A DNA stretch of 64,000 bases. It comes from Bimastos eiseni (lineage: Eukaryota; Annelida; Clitellata; Crassiclitellata; Lumbricidae). Position numbers and translations under genes: made by a program. The DNA lies in the NCBI GenBank assembly GCA_959347315.1, contig OY365809.1, positions 44,509,693-44,573,692 on the forward strand, given 5' to 3'. Position 1 is the stretch's first letter; each line of letters opens with the position of its first letter. Under the pieces are notes generated by a model. The model was not told where the DNA came from. It ran no database searches and was given only the letters and a program-made list of their open reading frames with translations. Shown in pieces: positions 10,986 through 20,112 of this stretch.

Positions 10986-11589
10986 AAAGTCATATATGAA
11001 AAGTTTGTTATTGAAAAGACTCTGACATTATTATATTGTTTTGTAATTTACAAAAGTGCCTCTCAGAGTAGAACCTTATCAAAGACGCTCTCTTAAATAG
11101 CTATATTAAAACAATGTAATCGTTAGTGCTCAGCCTTAGAAATGATTTTCCAGACAGGTTTCTGTTGTGGCCAGGATTTTGAATCTCCTACATCTGTATT
11201 CATGCCAATTATTACTCTCTCGCACGCCCTCCATCCTACTTAACTCACTGGGGAAATTTCTTAAATTGGCGGCTGCAGGAGTCGAGGACTTATAAATTTA
11301 TACCAGATTGCTATTATTACGCATATATTAAGGTCCACTGTATATATATGGACCAATAATCAATTGATGGAGCGTTGAACGAAGGATTTGCTCAATGTCC
11401 CTACTCGGTAATCGTCTCAGAGGAGGGGGAGAACTGAACCCATGCAGCTCTTGTCGTGCCTAATTGAAATGACTGTTGAATAGTTTTCTTGAATACTATT
11501 GAAGGCGTTACCTTACATTACAACTTACTGTAGCCAGAGCCGTGAGCTTAACTTGCAAGAGGAATTCTTGACCCCTAAGAAGTCTACAA

Positions 11590-12010
11590 TTATAATTACG
11601 ATTGAAAAATAATTGCATATAGTATTATCATTATGTTATTATCAATTATTATATTATTATTATTAAAAACATTTATCATTATTATTTTTATTGAATTATT
11701 ATTATATGTTGTTTAAATAATTATTATTAATAAAATTATAATCACAACTTAATTAAAACTGTAATTATTATATTGTAATTATTGTAAAACTTATCATATT
11801 ATTATAGATCATTATATTATTATTAAATTATTACTATTTTTATTCGTATTATTATTTTTATTATTAAATTCTTATTATCAATTGTTATTTTAATTTTAAA
11901 TTATTGATATTTATGATCTCATTGCTATTTTATTATGGAATTATTATTGTCAATTATTATATTGTAAATTGTTAAAAATATTAATGATAATAAGGATTGA
12001 ATTATTTGAA
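11590..12010. repeat. Very AT-rich (ATT)n-like tract before the first neuralized exon
   Basis: Degenerate TTATTA repeats on both strands, ending about ten bases before the proposed acceptor at 12021. Confidence 0.7.
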
Positions 12011-12021
12011 ATTCCTTCCAG

Positions 12022-12522
12022 GTTCCAACGACCTTGGCCAGTGCTCCATGAAGGGTTGGCCGATGCTTTTCCACACGACGCACTGCAGCAACATCCAATT
12101 GTCTCACGACCGACGCCGCGCCCGCCGCCTAGAAACCTTCTGCAACGGAATCTGTTTCAGCAACCGTGCCATCGCCATCCACGAGCGAGTCTACCTTCGG
12201 TTCGTCGAGGTCTCGACAAGCTGGAGCGGTGTAATTCGCTTCGGGTTCACGTCCCACGATCCGGGAACCGTGAGCAAGGAGTCTCTCCCACGGTACGCCT
12301 GCCCCGACCTCACCAACCGACCGGGATACTGGGCGAAGGCACTGCCTGAGCGGTTCGCCCTTCACGGCAACATTCTTGTCTTCTACGTCAACCGGAGTGG
12401 GGATGTTGTGTTCGGGGTCAATGGGGAGGAGAAGGGAGTCTTCTTCAGCGGGGTGTCGACGAACGTGCCGTTATGGGCGCTAGTCGATATCTACGGGAAT
12501 ACGACGTCCATTGAGTTCATGG
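12022..12522 (+). CDS. NEURL1: Neuralized exon encoding NHR1
   Basis: The exon encodes the first neuralized homology repeat, a beta-sandwich that binds the ligand tail. Hallmarks are FHTTHCSNIQLS, ARRLETFCNGICFSNRAI, WSGVIRFGFTSHDP, the YACPDLTNRPGYWAKALPE block, VFGVNGEEKGVFFSGV and PLWALVDIYGNTTSIEF. The exon ends at ATG-G before GTTGGA (donor 12523-12524, phase 1); beyond it the frame runs into non-homologous sequence. The proposed acceptor is TTCCTTCCAG ending at 12021, where the pyrimidine tract is modest. The in-frame ATG at 12048-12050 is an alternative translation start. Base composition is clearly more GC-rich than the flanking AT-rich intron. Confidence 0.93.
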
Positions 12523-12654
12523 GTTGGATTTTTCTACAGATTTTAGTTCAATTTTTGTTAAAATTGTGCCAATCATCTTTAGAACGAATCCGTCCTGATC
12601 TAGAATTTTTATTGCTCTTCCGACTTGGGGAGTACAAGTTTTGGGTTGATTTTC

Positions 12655-12722
12655 TATGGTGGTCTCTGTGGGGACCTCGAGCAAGTCCTTCGCTCGCAAA
12701 TGCTTGGCGTGATTGAGAGATG
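12655..12722 (+). repeat. Fragment of the second SINE family
   Basis: GGGGACCTCGAGCAAGTCCT and TCGCTCGCAAATGCT match the GGGACCTTGAGCAAGTCC block of the 20.1 kb SINE. A similar fragment occurs at 18266-18320 (GGGACCTTGAACAAGTTC). Confidence 0.4.
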
Positions 12723-13489
12723 CTTGGTCAATAAAAATAGTAATAATAGCAATAGTTTAATAGTTTATCACAAAGGGTCAAGGTTACCTTAACCTGGGAG
12801 TAACTATGATGTAACTATAATAAGCAGAGCCTCTGCAAAACAGACATTGCTGCCTGTAGGCCTACACCTGATTGCCTATCTTTGGTCTGTGCTCCAAAAA
12901 TGTACTATAGCTTGCAAAACTATTTGAGCGCATAGTTGAATGAATAGTCATCTGTGGCAGAAATCTCTAAGCACTTTTGTCTCGGCCTTCGAAACACTCG
13001 GTTGGGGGTCCATTGAACCAACCAATCAACCACCGCCCACGTCTGCACTCAGAAAAAACCTGCAGTTGTTTTTGGCCGGACGAAAAAGAATTCCTCTTCG
13101 TGGAAGCAGAAGAAGATTCTGGAGGTCATAAGAATGCAACAGCCCATCCTCGACCATCCTTATCCTTTACCATCCGACTGTTGGCACCACGAGTAAACAG
13201 CTTCCCATCGCCTCCTATTGTTTTATCGTCTTCTTATCTTGAAGCCAACCACACTTCCTAAAGTCATGCCTTGCAAGACCAGACACTAGCTAAACGAATG
13301 TTGCAACGGTAAACATGACCAGACACTAGTGTAACCGTCATTCTGTAACTAATTGGTGAAACAGTTATTTTGTGACTTCAGTCACACTTCTGTAACTCGA
13401 ACCATAGCTTTGCAAAGTACTTATCAACATCAGTGTCTGCTTCATCAGACATTACTCTAAATGACATACACCACATGACTGCTCTATTC

Positions 13490-13760
13490 TTCATTCTCAT
13501 CATGAGCTCCAGACGCCAGCCATTTTGCATCGATGGGTACGAATAAATTATCGCCATTGTCCTCTTGGTCATTTCCTAAGTCCATTGCTCCTTTTAGGGT
13601 TGGTCCAAGTGATCTTATGTCCTCAAATATTTTCTCCATCCAGCATAGTCTTCGTCTGCCTTTTGTTTCTTTATCCTTCAAATCGTCAAGTAGTACATTG
13701 TGTCAACTGGCATTCTCTCTACATACATGTCCAAACCATCAGAGTCTTCATTGAACGACT
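13490..13760 (-). mobile_element. LINE reverse-transcriptase tail, antisense in neuralized intron
   Basis: Minus-strand reading KGRRRLCWMEKIFEDIRSLG followed by AMDLGNDQEDNGDNLF resembles the RT C-terminus GRPRxRWxDNIxEDxxxLGLTLxxAxxLAxDRxxWRxLV of non-LTR elements. It shares long stretches with 17690-17970, for example TAGTACATTGTGTCAACTGG-type sequence and ACATACATGTCCAAAC. It is non-functional. Confidence 0.55.
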
Positions 13761-13794
13761 TTGCCTGTAGTTTGCTACCAAACACTTTTTAAAT

Positions 13795-13934
13795 AATATA
13801 TATATATAAATTACATGATATATAAATTATGGGTGTATGCACTCCTGAGTAGGTTTCTTAAGAGGTGCTATATAAATACCCATAATGAATGAATGAATAA
13901 AAGTTTTATAAAACTGTATATGTGTGTATATAAT

Positions 13935-13972
<38 letters not shown>

Positions 13973-13976
13973 TGTA
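13795..13976. repeat. TA microsatellites
   Basis: TA runs at about 13795-13810 and 13937-13970 flank a LINE tail fragment. Confidence 0.75.
13846..13902 (+). repeat. LINE/SINE 3'-tail fragment
   Basis: TAAGAGGTGCTATATAAATA and CCCATAATGAATGAATGAAT match the 4 kb LINE tail. It lies in the neuralized intron. Confidence 0.5.
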
Positions 13977-14031
13977 TATATGGCTTGTGCTGTATATGTT
14001 TGATATGTGCATAGGTAGAGATGTTTGTGGA

Positions 14032-14881
14032 TAGGGCATCATAACCGAGTAGACAATTTTCACCGGGTACCAAATCCGAGTATTTGGATGAACTATTTGC
14101 CGGATCCGGGTACGAACCGAGTAGTAGCGGCAAACCTAGCCAGCAAGTAGTGGTGGCGCTGAACATTTGGTATGTAATAGCGGCAATACGCATGTCCCGC
14201 ACATGATGTTCATTTAAAGCATATTGAAAGCTGTACAAAAAGTTGATCTTTTATCTTTCCTTTGGTTCACAATTGCGTATTTTGCTTTCATGCAGCGCTG
14301 CCACTACCAGCTAGTACCATCCGTAGGCAAAGTGTAGTTAAGCTGCAATGCGCCCAGGTACGGAGAACTATCTAGAGTCAACGCAGAGTCTACAGCAATA
14401 TCCTTCAAATGGCGTATTGTCGCACTCTAGGCTATAACAATATTATTATTTAATAACTTTATATGTCAATAACTGTAAAACCTTGTTATAAAATTTTAAA
14501 TATGACGGTATCAACAACGTCTTTACTCTCTACTGTTTACCGGAAAGTGGGTGGAGCAAATTGGCATGGGAAAATTACTGATTTTGTTGCCACCTGGGGA
14601 ATGTAACCAAAAGAAATTAAAATGTATATATTAACATCATTATTCTAAAGAAAATGCAATTGAACGTTATGTTCTTGTTTAATTAATCAATAACTTATAA
14701 GTAAGTCTGTTAGTCCTAAATTTATTTGATGAAAAAAATTTTTTTTATCAAAAAAATTATTCTTTGTTACAAAAGTTATTTTTAGCTATTTGCGGGTGTA
14801 ATATTTGCCGAGGCAAATACTTCCGAATAGTCCAATATTCGGCCGAGGCAAATGTCCGAGGCGATTTCCAGTTATGCCCTA
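14032..14881. mobile_element. hAT-type non-autonomous transposon (850 bp) with perfect TSD
   Basis: The element starts TAGGGCATCATAACCGAG and ends ATGCCCTA, giving an 8 bp perfect terminal inverted repeat with partial similarity further in. It is flanked by identical 8 bp direct repeats TTTGTGGA at 14024-14031 and 14882-14889, the target-site duplication size of hAT elements. Subterminal CCGAGTATTTGG and CCAATATTCGG motifs are also hAT-like. There is no transposase frame inside. It sits in the neuralized intron. Confidence 0.85.
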
Positions 14882-15064
14882 TTTGTGGATGGTGGTTTGA
14901 ATAGATGAGCTGCTGATGATGCGGTTGCTAAGTGATCACCTTTGTCGGCCTCTGATGATGTCTATGTGTGGGCGAAAGCTGCCTCCCTTGCTCTACTAAA
15001 ACTTGGACTACTTCATCTGATATCGTTTGACCTACTGTTGCTCCCTCTATCATGAAAATCAATC

Positions 15065-15994
15065 TCTCTTCTCTCTGTCTCTCTCACTACCCCTCTGTCT
15101 GTATGTCTGTCTCTCTGTCTGTCTCTATCTGTGTCTGTCTGTATATGTCTATCTCTCTGTCTGACTTTCCCTCTCTCTGTCCATATCTCTATCTACACAC
15201 TCACTTTATCTGCCTGCCTGCCTGTCTGCCTGTCTGCCTGCCTGCCTGTCTGTCTGTCTGTCTGTCTGTGTGTCTGTCTGCCTGCCTGCCTGTCTGTGTG
15301 TCTGCCTGTGTGCCTGTCTGTCTGTCTGTGTGTCTGTCTGTCTGTGTGTCTGTCTGTCTGTGTGTCTGTCTGCCTGTCTGCCTGCCTGCCTGTCTGTCTG
15401 TCTGTCTGTCTGTGTGTCTGTCTGCCTGCCTGCCTGTCTGTGTGTCTGCCTGCGTGCCTGTCTGTCTGTCTGTGTGTCTGTCTGTCTGTCTGTGTGTCTG
15501 TCTGTCTGTGTGTCTGTCTGTCTGTCTGCCTGCCTGCCTACCTGTCTGTGTGTCTGTCTGTCTGTCTCTGTCTGTCTGTCTGTGTGTCTGTCTGTCTGTC
15601 TGTCTGTCTGTGTGTCTGTCTGTCTGTCTGTCTGTCTGTGTGTCTGTCTGTCTGTGTGTCTGTCTGTCTGTCTGTCTGTGTGTCTGTCTGTGTGTCTGTC
15701 TGTGTGTCTGTCTGTCTGTCTGTCTGTGTGTCTGTCTGTGTGTCTGTCTGTCTGTCTGTCTGTGTGTCTGTCTGTGTGTCTGTCTGTCTGTCTGTGTGTC
15801 TGTCTGTCTGTCTGTGTGTCTGTCTGTGTGTCTGTCTGTCTGTGTGTGTGTGTGTCTGTCTGTCTGTCTGTCTGTCTGTGTGTCTGTCTGTCTGTCTGTG
15901 TGTCTGTGTGTCTGTCTGTCTGTCTCTCTGTCTGTCTGTCTGTCTGTCTGTCTGTGTGTCTGTCTGTCTGTCTGTGTGTCTGTCTGTCTGTCTC

Positions 15995-16027
<33 letters not shown>
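15065..16027 (+). repeat. TCTG/CCTG/TGTG satellite-like tract (about 960 bp)
   Basis: Nearly pure TCTG with interspersed CCTG, TGTG and CTCTC variants. All reading frames are open on both strands (over 270 codons), which is a property of a 4 bp unit without stops. It is intronic in the neuralized gene. Confidence 0.95.
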
Positions 16028-16158
16028 TCTGCTGCTCATGATTGTTTGGTTACAGATTGTTATTGAAGGCAACTGTTTGATGTCTGGTCCAAATGAGATG
16101 TAATTAAAATCACACTTCTCTATCACTCCAGTCTCTAAGGTACAACATCGATTACACC

Positions 16159-16256
16159 TCCACTGCTCACACTCTGAGAGTGCCAGTCCCAAGCCTGGAT
16201 AAAGGACGAGGGCGACGCCAATGATCTTTGTTATCACAGTGTCGTCAAACTGAAAC
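16159..16256 (-). repeat. SINE body copy (third family), inverted
   Basis: AGAGTGCCAGTCCCAAGCCT and GGCGACGCCAATGATCTTTG are the complement of the module. It forms a head-to-tail pair with the next copy inside the neuralized intron. Confidence 0.6.
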
Positions 16257-16269
16257 TATGACTACCATT

Positions 16270-16370
16270 TACACTGCTTGCACTCTGGAAGAGCCAGTCC
16301 ATAGCGTGGATAAAGGAGGAGGGCCACGCTAACGATCTTCGCTATCACACAGTGTCGTTAAACAGAAATT
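16270..16370 (-). repeat. SINE body copy (third family), inverted, tandem
   Basis: AAGAGCCAGTCCATAGCGTG and CGATCTTCGCTATCACACAG are the complement of the module. It starts 14 bases after the previous copy and ends about 50 bases before the 16422 exon. Confidence 0.6.
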
Positions 16371-16421
16371 GCTAACTAACAATAACAAGTAACCTCTTAG
16401 GTTTCTTTTCGTCTTCTCTAG

Positions 16422-17006
16422 ATGGACGTCAACTGAACAATCTGACTTCAATGAGCACGAGCTCCATGTCGCCGCAGCCGAGCGTAGTCAACACGCTCGA
16501 CATGACGACCGCACTGGTCTCATCGCTCTCGCTCGACCCCTCCATGACCTCCAACCTCATTCCGACGTCGTCGCAGAGCGTCAGCCTGCCCGCGATGCCA
16601 ACCCTCGTCGCCTCGCAGTGCGTCGCGCCTCCCGTCCGCTTCTACGGGCACGTCCCGTTCGACCCGCTGCCGCTCCACAAGACGGCCGGGCGGAACATCT
16701 GCATCTCCTCCGACAGAACAATCGCTGTGCGCCGCGTCGAGGAGTATTGCAACAGCTACGTCTTTACCGATCGCCCGATCCAGCTGGGCGAGAAGATCGT
16801 GCTGCAGATCCTTTCAATCGACTACGCATACACCGGGGGACTGGCGTTTGGGATGACCTCCTGTGATCCGGAATCGATCCAACCGGCCGATCTCCCTGAC
16901 GATTCTGATCTGCTGCTCGATCGGCCCGAGTACTGGGTCGTGAACAAGGACGTGTGCTCAAATCCGGAAGTTGGGGACGAACTTTCGTTTGGTCTTACGG
17001 AAGAAG
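16422..17006 (+). CDS. NEURL1: Neuralized exon: linker plus most of NHR2
   Basis: It opens after TCTTCTCTAG at 16421 and joins the previous exon as Met-Asp-Gly-Arg-Gln (G plus AT gives Asp). About 70 residues of Ser/Thr/Met-rich linker precede the second neuralized repeat, which begins near VRFYGHVPF. NHR2 marks are SSDRTIAVRRVEEYCNSYVF, GLAFGMTSCDP, the LPDDSDLLLDRPEYWVV block and VGDELSFGLTEEG. The exon is best ended at 17006, where the intron starts GCATGA, a GC donor. The only GT nearby (16992) would delete five residues between DELSF and GE that the family keeps. The frame stays open after 17006 into low-complexity TTTACC sequence, which is intronic. Confidence 0.9.
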
Positions 17007-17029
17007 GCATGATTTGTTTGGCTTCTGTT

Positions 17030-17470
17030 TGTCTGGTTTTTACTGGTCGTGAAAGTGTTACTATGAAGAGGTTGCATGAAATATTGGTGTTTGCAATTAT
17101 TCCTTTACCTTCTTTACCTTCTACCTTCCTTTACCTTCTTTACCTTCTTACCTTCTTCTTTACCTTCTATGTTATCGTGGAGAATATTATTATGAATAGG
17201 TTGGATGAACTGCCAGTGTTTTTGGAGTGTGGTCATACCTTCTTAAACAAGTTATCAGAGAATATTATTATGAATAATTTAGATGAATCAATTTCTGTTT
17301 CGAAAGTGTGATTGATAATTTCTTATAAAACAAGTTATCAAAGAATGTTATGATGAATAATTTAGACGAATCAAGTTGTTCTTCAAAAATGTGATGATAT
17401 CTTATAAAACAAGTTAGCAGAGAATATTATTTTGAGAAAGTTTCATGAACTGTTTCTGACTTCTGTTGCA
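17030..17470 (+). repeat. Intronic tandem array, unit near 80 bp
   Basis: Successive units share ACAAGTTATCAGAGAATATT, ATGAATAATTTAGATGAAT and TTTCTTATAAAACAAG. The last partial unit (TTAGCAGAGAATATTATTTT) runs into the acceptor TTCTGTTGCAG of the 17472 exon. TTTACC repeats at 17100-17165 precede it. Confidence 0.65.
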
Positions 17471-17471
17471 G

Positions 17472-17591
17472 GTGAAATAAGATACGGAAAGAATGGACTT
17501 CATGTCTCTACCCTGATGCACGTCGACACGACACTTCCCATGTGGACATTCTTTGACATTTATGGCAATACACAGAAAATAAAAATGCTTG
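17472..17591 (+). CDS. NEURL1: Neuralized exon: end of NHR2
   Basis: A 120 bp exon flanked by a good acceptor (TTCTGTTGCAG) and donor (G|GTGAGT). It encodes GEIRYGKNG, STLMHVDTTLPMW and TFFDIYGNTQKIKMLG, the last strands of NHR2, which line up with the matching end of NHR1 (NGEEKG to DIYGN). Both flanks are phase 1, so the frame is kept on both sides. Its acceptor lies at the edge of an intronic tandem array of about 80 bp units. Confidence 0.92.
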
Positions 17592-17689
17592 GTGAGTTAT
17601 CAGGGGTAACACTGTGAGAGTTACGGACAGGGTATCTATGTAAATTTCAAGAGGGCAAGGCGAGATACAGTGTGGCATTATGTGCCCGT

Positions 17690-17970
17690 GATCATCAGCA
17701 GCATCAGTGCCTGACGCCAGTCATTTGGCAGCGATGGGTATGAATAAATGATTTCCATTGTCCTTGGTCAGTTGTCTAGTCCATTTCTCTGCTTGGTGTG
17801 AGTCGAAGTCATGTTGTCGTTCATATAATCTATTTGGCGTATCCTTCGTCTGCCTTTGTTTCTTTTTCCTTTGAATCTTGCATGTAGTACATTGTGTGGG
17901 ATTTGGTCAACTGGCATACTCTCTATATACATGTCCAAACAATTGGAATCTTCGTTGAATAACTTTGTTA
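17690..17970 (-). mobile_element. Second copy of the antisense LINE tail in a neuralized intron
   Basis: It is alignable by eye with 13490-13760 over about 270 bases: shared CGACGCCAGxCATTTxGCA, GTACGAATAAATxAT-like, CTTCGTCTGCCTTTxGTTTC, CAAATCTT/GAATCTT, GTAGTACATTGTGTxx and ACATGTCCAAACxATxxGA. Reading on the minus strand is disrupted by indels. It lies in the intron between 17591 and 18589. Confidence 0.55.
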
Positions 17971-18265
17971 TCTAATCTTTTTTCAACGTTGATATTCTGT
18001 TTAGCCTGGAACTTTGCTGACATGATCTTACAGGTAATTATTAAGCTGCACCTTTATAGATCCCTCCTTAGATCGCCCAGCTTCAGTGTCTGAGTAAAAT
18101 TCTTTATTTGTGATTTCTGAATAGCCAGATACATTACTAATTGCTTGACCTATGCAAATCTTGGTTATGAGCTCATATTCATGGAACCAGTCTAATGGTC
18201 TACATTGTATTTATGCTATTTCTTACTCTGAAAGTTATTATTGACTGATTGAATTATTGACGTTG

Positions 18266-18320
18266 TGTAGGGACCTTGAACAAGTTCTTCACTTGCAAGT
18301 GCTCAGCACCATTGGTAACA
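18266..18320 (+). repeat. Fragment of the second SINE family
   Basis: GTGTAGGGACCTTGAACAAG and TTCTTCACTTGCAAGTGCTC match the SINE body at 20.2 kb. It is intronic in the neuralized gene and is followed by an (AATGAT)n tract. Confidence 0.4.
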
Positions 18321-18366
18321 GTGATAATAATAATGATAATAATGATAATAATGATAATAATGATAT
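18320..18366. repeat. (AATGAT)n microsatellite
   Basis: AATAATGATAATAATGATAA repeats in the neuralized intron. Confidence 0.8.
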
Positions 18367-18373
18367 AACGAAT

Positions 18374-18526
18374 ACTGAGGCGGTGATGTCGTTTGACAGA
18401 TGGAGGGACACCCAATTAGAGGGGTAGGCAATTTGAGGGGACACACGTATAATGTGTCCACTCTTCATAAAATGTTTGTGGGACTTGTCCCCTCGACCAC
18501 CCCCACCCCGGGATTGCCGCCCCTGA
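18374..18526. mobile_element. Short MITE-like element in neuralized intron
   Basis: GAGGCGGTGATGTCGTTTGACAG at the left and GGGATTGCCGCCCCTG at the right are related as an imperfect inverted repeat. A diverged copy is at 22513-22680 (GAGGCGGCGATGT, GAGGGG, GACTTGTCxCxxTCGACC, ATCxCCCCCC). Confidence 0.5.
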
Positions 18527-18588
18527 ATGAATGCCCTTAATTACAATGTGATCACTTTACAGAGGAGTTTCGTTTCTCTCTCTCGCAG

Positions 18589-19271
18589 GTGTCACATCTG
18601 GATCGATCCTTCCGGAACCATCCACCTCCTCCAATGGTCAGCCATCTCCCGGTCTGACAGTCCTGCTCCCACCGGCATTGCCTCGCAGCCACTCCACGTC
18701 TCCGTCTCGCTCCTCCGTGTGTGACGACTCCCCGAAGCCTGACACGACCCCGCCGCCTCGGCCCCCGCCGCCTCGATCCTCCCCAAACTTGACCGGCTCC
18801 CCGGGCGGAGTCGTTCCGCTCCTTCCCCCGAAGCAACCGCGCCCCATCTCACAGAATCTCCACCACGGTCTCCCCAACGGTTCAAACGCCCCGATCGAGA
18901 ACTCGTCCCCATCCGTCGTTCCACATTTCGGTTCTCTGTCGACCATAGTCGGCGCCTCCATGTACCCACTCTCGCCGTTTCAACCCCCGGCCGCATCACT
19001 GGCCGCCCGGAAGCTTCCGCTGCGTCCGAGACCGGCTGCGACTCCTTTGGTCTTCCTGCAGTCAGACGGGAAGAAGTCGGTGGAGTCGCAGGACAATGCG
19101 AATAACGAGTGCACCATCTGCTTCGAAAAGCCGACAGACTGCGTTCTCTACACATGTGGACACATGTGCTTGTGCTACGAATGCGCCATCGACATTAAGC
19201 GACGACCTGGATCGAGCTGTCCGATCTGCCGACAGCCGATCAAGGATATAATCAAGATCTATCGATCGTGA
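18589..19271 (+). CDS. NEURL1: Neuralized last exon: Pro/Ser linker and RING finger
   Basis: The acceptor CTCTCTCGCAG ends at 18588. About 170 residues of Pro/Ser-rich, probably disordered linker include [12 protein letters not shown] and PKQPRPIS proline stretches that could bind SH3 or WW domains (inference). The RING occupies roughly residues 568-607 counted from Met 12048: Cys568, Cys571, Cys583, His585, Cys589, Cys592, Cys604 and Cys607, with the diagnostic [22 protein letters not shown] and [13 protein letters not shown] strings. The TGA stop is 19269-19271. The exon is strongly GC-rich. Its RING and C-terminus match the neuralized type rather than other C3HC4 proteins. Confidence 0.95.
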
Positions 19272-19918
19272 GGGCGAGGGTATCGATGAGATATATAAGT
19301 CGGGGTATTGTCGGGATCTAAAGGTCGCGAGGTCGTGGTCATCATCAAGATCTAGAGGTCGTGAGGTTGCAGATATCGTTAAGATATATGAGTCGGAGTA
19401 CTTTCGAGATCTAAGGGTCACGACGTCATGACAATTATCCAGATCTAGAGATCACGAGTATGAGTGAGATCTATCGATCGTGAGGTCATGGTTATCGTTA
19501 AGATATATGGGTCGTGAGGTCGCGGGTGTTGTCGAGACCTAAAGGTCACGAGGTCATGGCTATCACCTGGATCTTTAGGTCGTGGTATATCGTTGAGGTC
19601 ATAGGTCTTGGAAGTCAACAAGATCTACAGATCATGAAATCGTCAATATCTTTAGGATAAATAGGTCACAAGGTCGTAGTTATAGTTAAGATCTGAAGGT
19701 CATGATCTGTTTATCGTGGCTTGGTCATGAATTGCAGTTAGCTAATAATGAACGTCATCCAAATACTTTGTTTTGTGTCAGGTTAGGTCATGAACTGTTT
19801 CGCAACTGACCTAGTTTCTCAAGTCAATGCTGTTATGAGATCATAGTTGTCTCGATTTGTATGTCGGCTGTCCTATTTAATCCTGTTTAACTCTGTTCTG
19901 TATTTTTTGGGTATTAAA
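19272..19918 (+). repeat. Neuralized 3' UTR with a minisatellite resembling the stop-codon region
   Basis: From just before the stop codon to about 19715 there are roughly 15 degenerate copies of a unit averaging about 31 bp with core AAGATCTAxxGGTCGTGAGG. The terminal coding sequence AAGATCTATCGATCGTGAGG fits the same unit, and 19468-19490 repeats the last codons almost exactly, including the TGA. Several units carry AGGTCA, with one pair spaced by two bases at 19543-19556. An ATTAAA at 19913-19918 is a possible polyadenylation signal. Confidence 0.75.
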
Positions 19919-20112
19919 GCACCAATGTCGTGAATAGGTAATGATATCTGATAAAATTCCAGGCTTTAGCTGTTGAACTTTAAAGTTGCTTGTGTTCATT
20001 GGGCCTCATTTGGCACCTCACAACCCTAATTCAAATAATTTCTTTGTTTTTATATCAAGGCTCTCAAATACCTGTGAGCGTGAAGGCTGATGCCTACGCT
20101 GTTACTTCTCAT

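Larger units (their letters stand above)
12523..16421 (+). other. Neuralized intron between NHR1 and NHR2 exons
   Basis: This 3.9 kb intron starts GTTGGA and ends TCTCTAG. It holds a scrap of the tRNA-SINE tail (about 12660-12720), an antisense LINE tail (13490-13760), TA repeats, a complete hAT MITE (14032-14881), the TCTG-family array (15065-16030) and two antisense SINE bodies (16159-16370). No coding sequence was recognised in it. Confidence 0.85.
12022..19271 (+). other. NEURL1: Neuralized-type E3 ubiquitin ligase gene, span of the four visible coding exons
   Basis: Neuralized proteins are RING E3 ligases that ubiquitinate Notch ligands such as Delta at the plasma membrane and trigger ligand endocytosis. 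Visible architecture is NHR1, a Ser/Pro/Thr-rich linker, NHR2, a long Pro/Ser-rich linker and a C-terminal C3HC4 RING ending in KDIIKIYRS, the family's typical C-terminus. Exons join in phase: 12522 (phase 1) to 16422, 17006 to 17472, 17591 to 18589. From the in-frame ATG at 12048 the product is 620 residues, close to animal neuralized proteins. The exon has a possible acceptor at 12019-12021 (phase 1), so an additional 5' coding exon may lie upstream and was not identified. The first visible intron (3.9 kb) is loaded with transposons and TCTG repeats. I use the NEURL1 symbol at family level; orthology to a particular vertebrate paralogue is not tested. Confidence 0.93.

Noticed and set aside
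15052..16237. Open frames of 277-343 codons on both strands rich in Cys-Val-Cys-Leu or Thr-Asp-Arg-Gln
   Set aside because: They are translations of a TCTG tetranucleotide array with no stop in any frame, inside a neuralized intron.
18592..19155. Minus-strand frames of 94-187 codons under the RING exon
   Set aside because: Antisense shadows of the GC-rich neuralized last exon.
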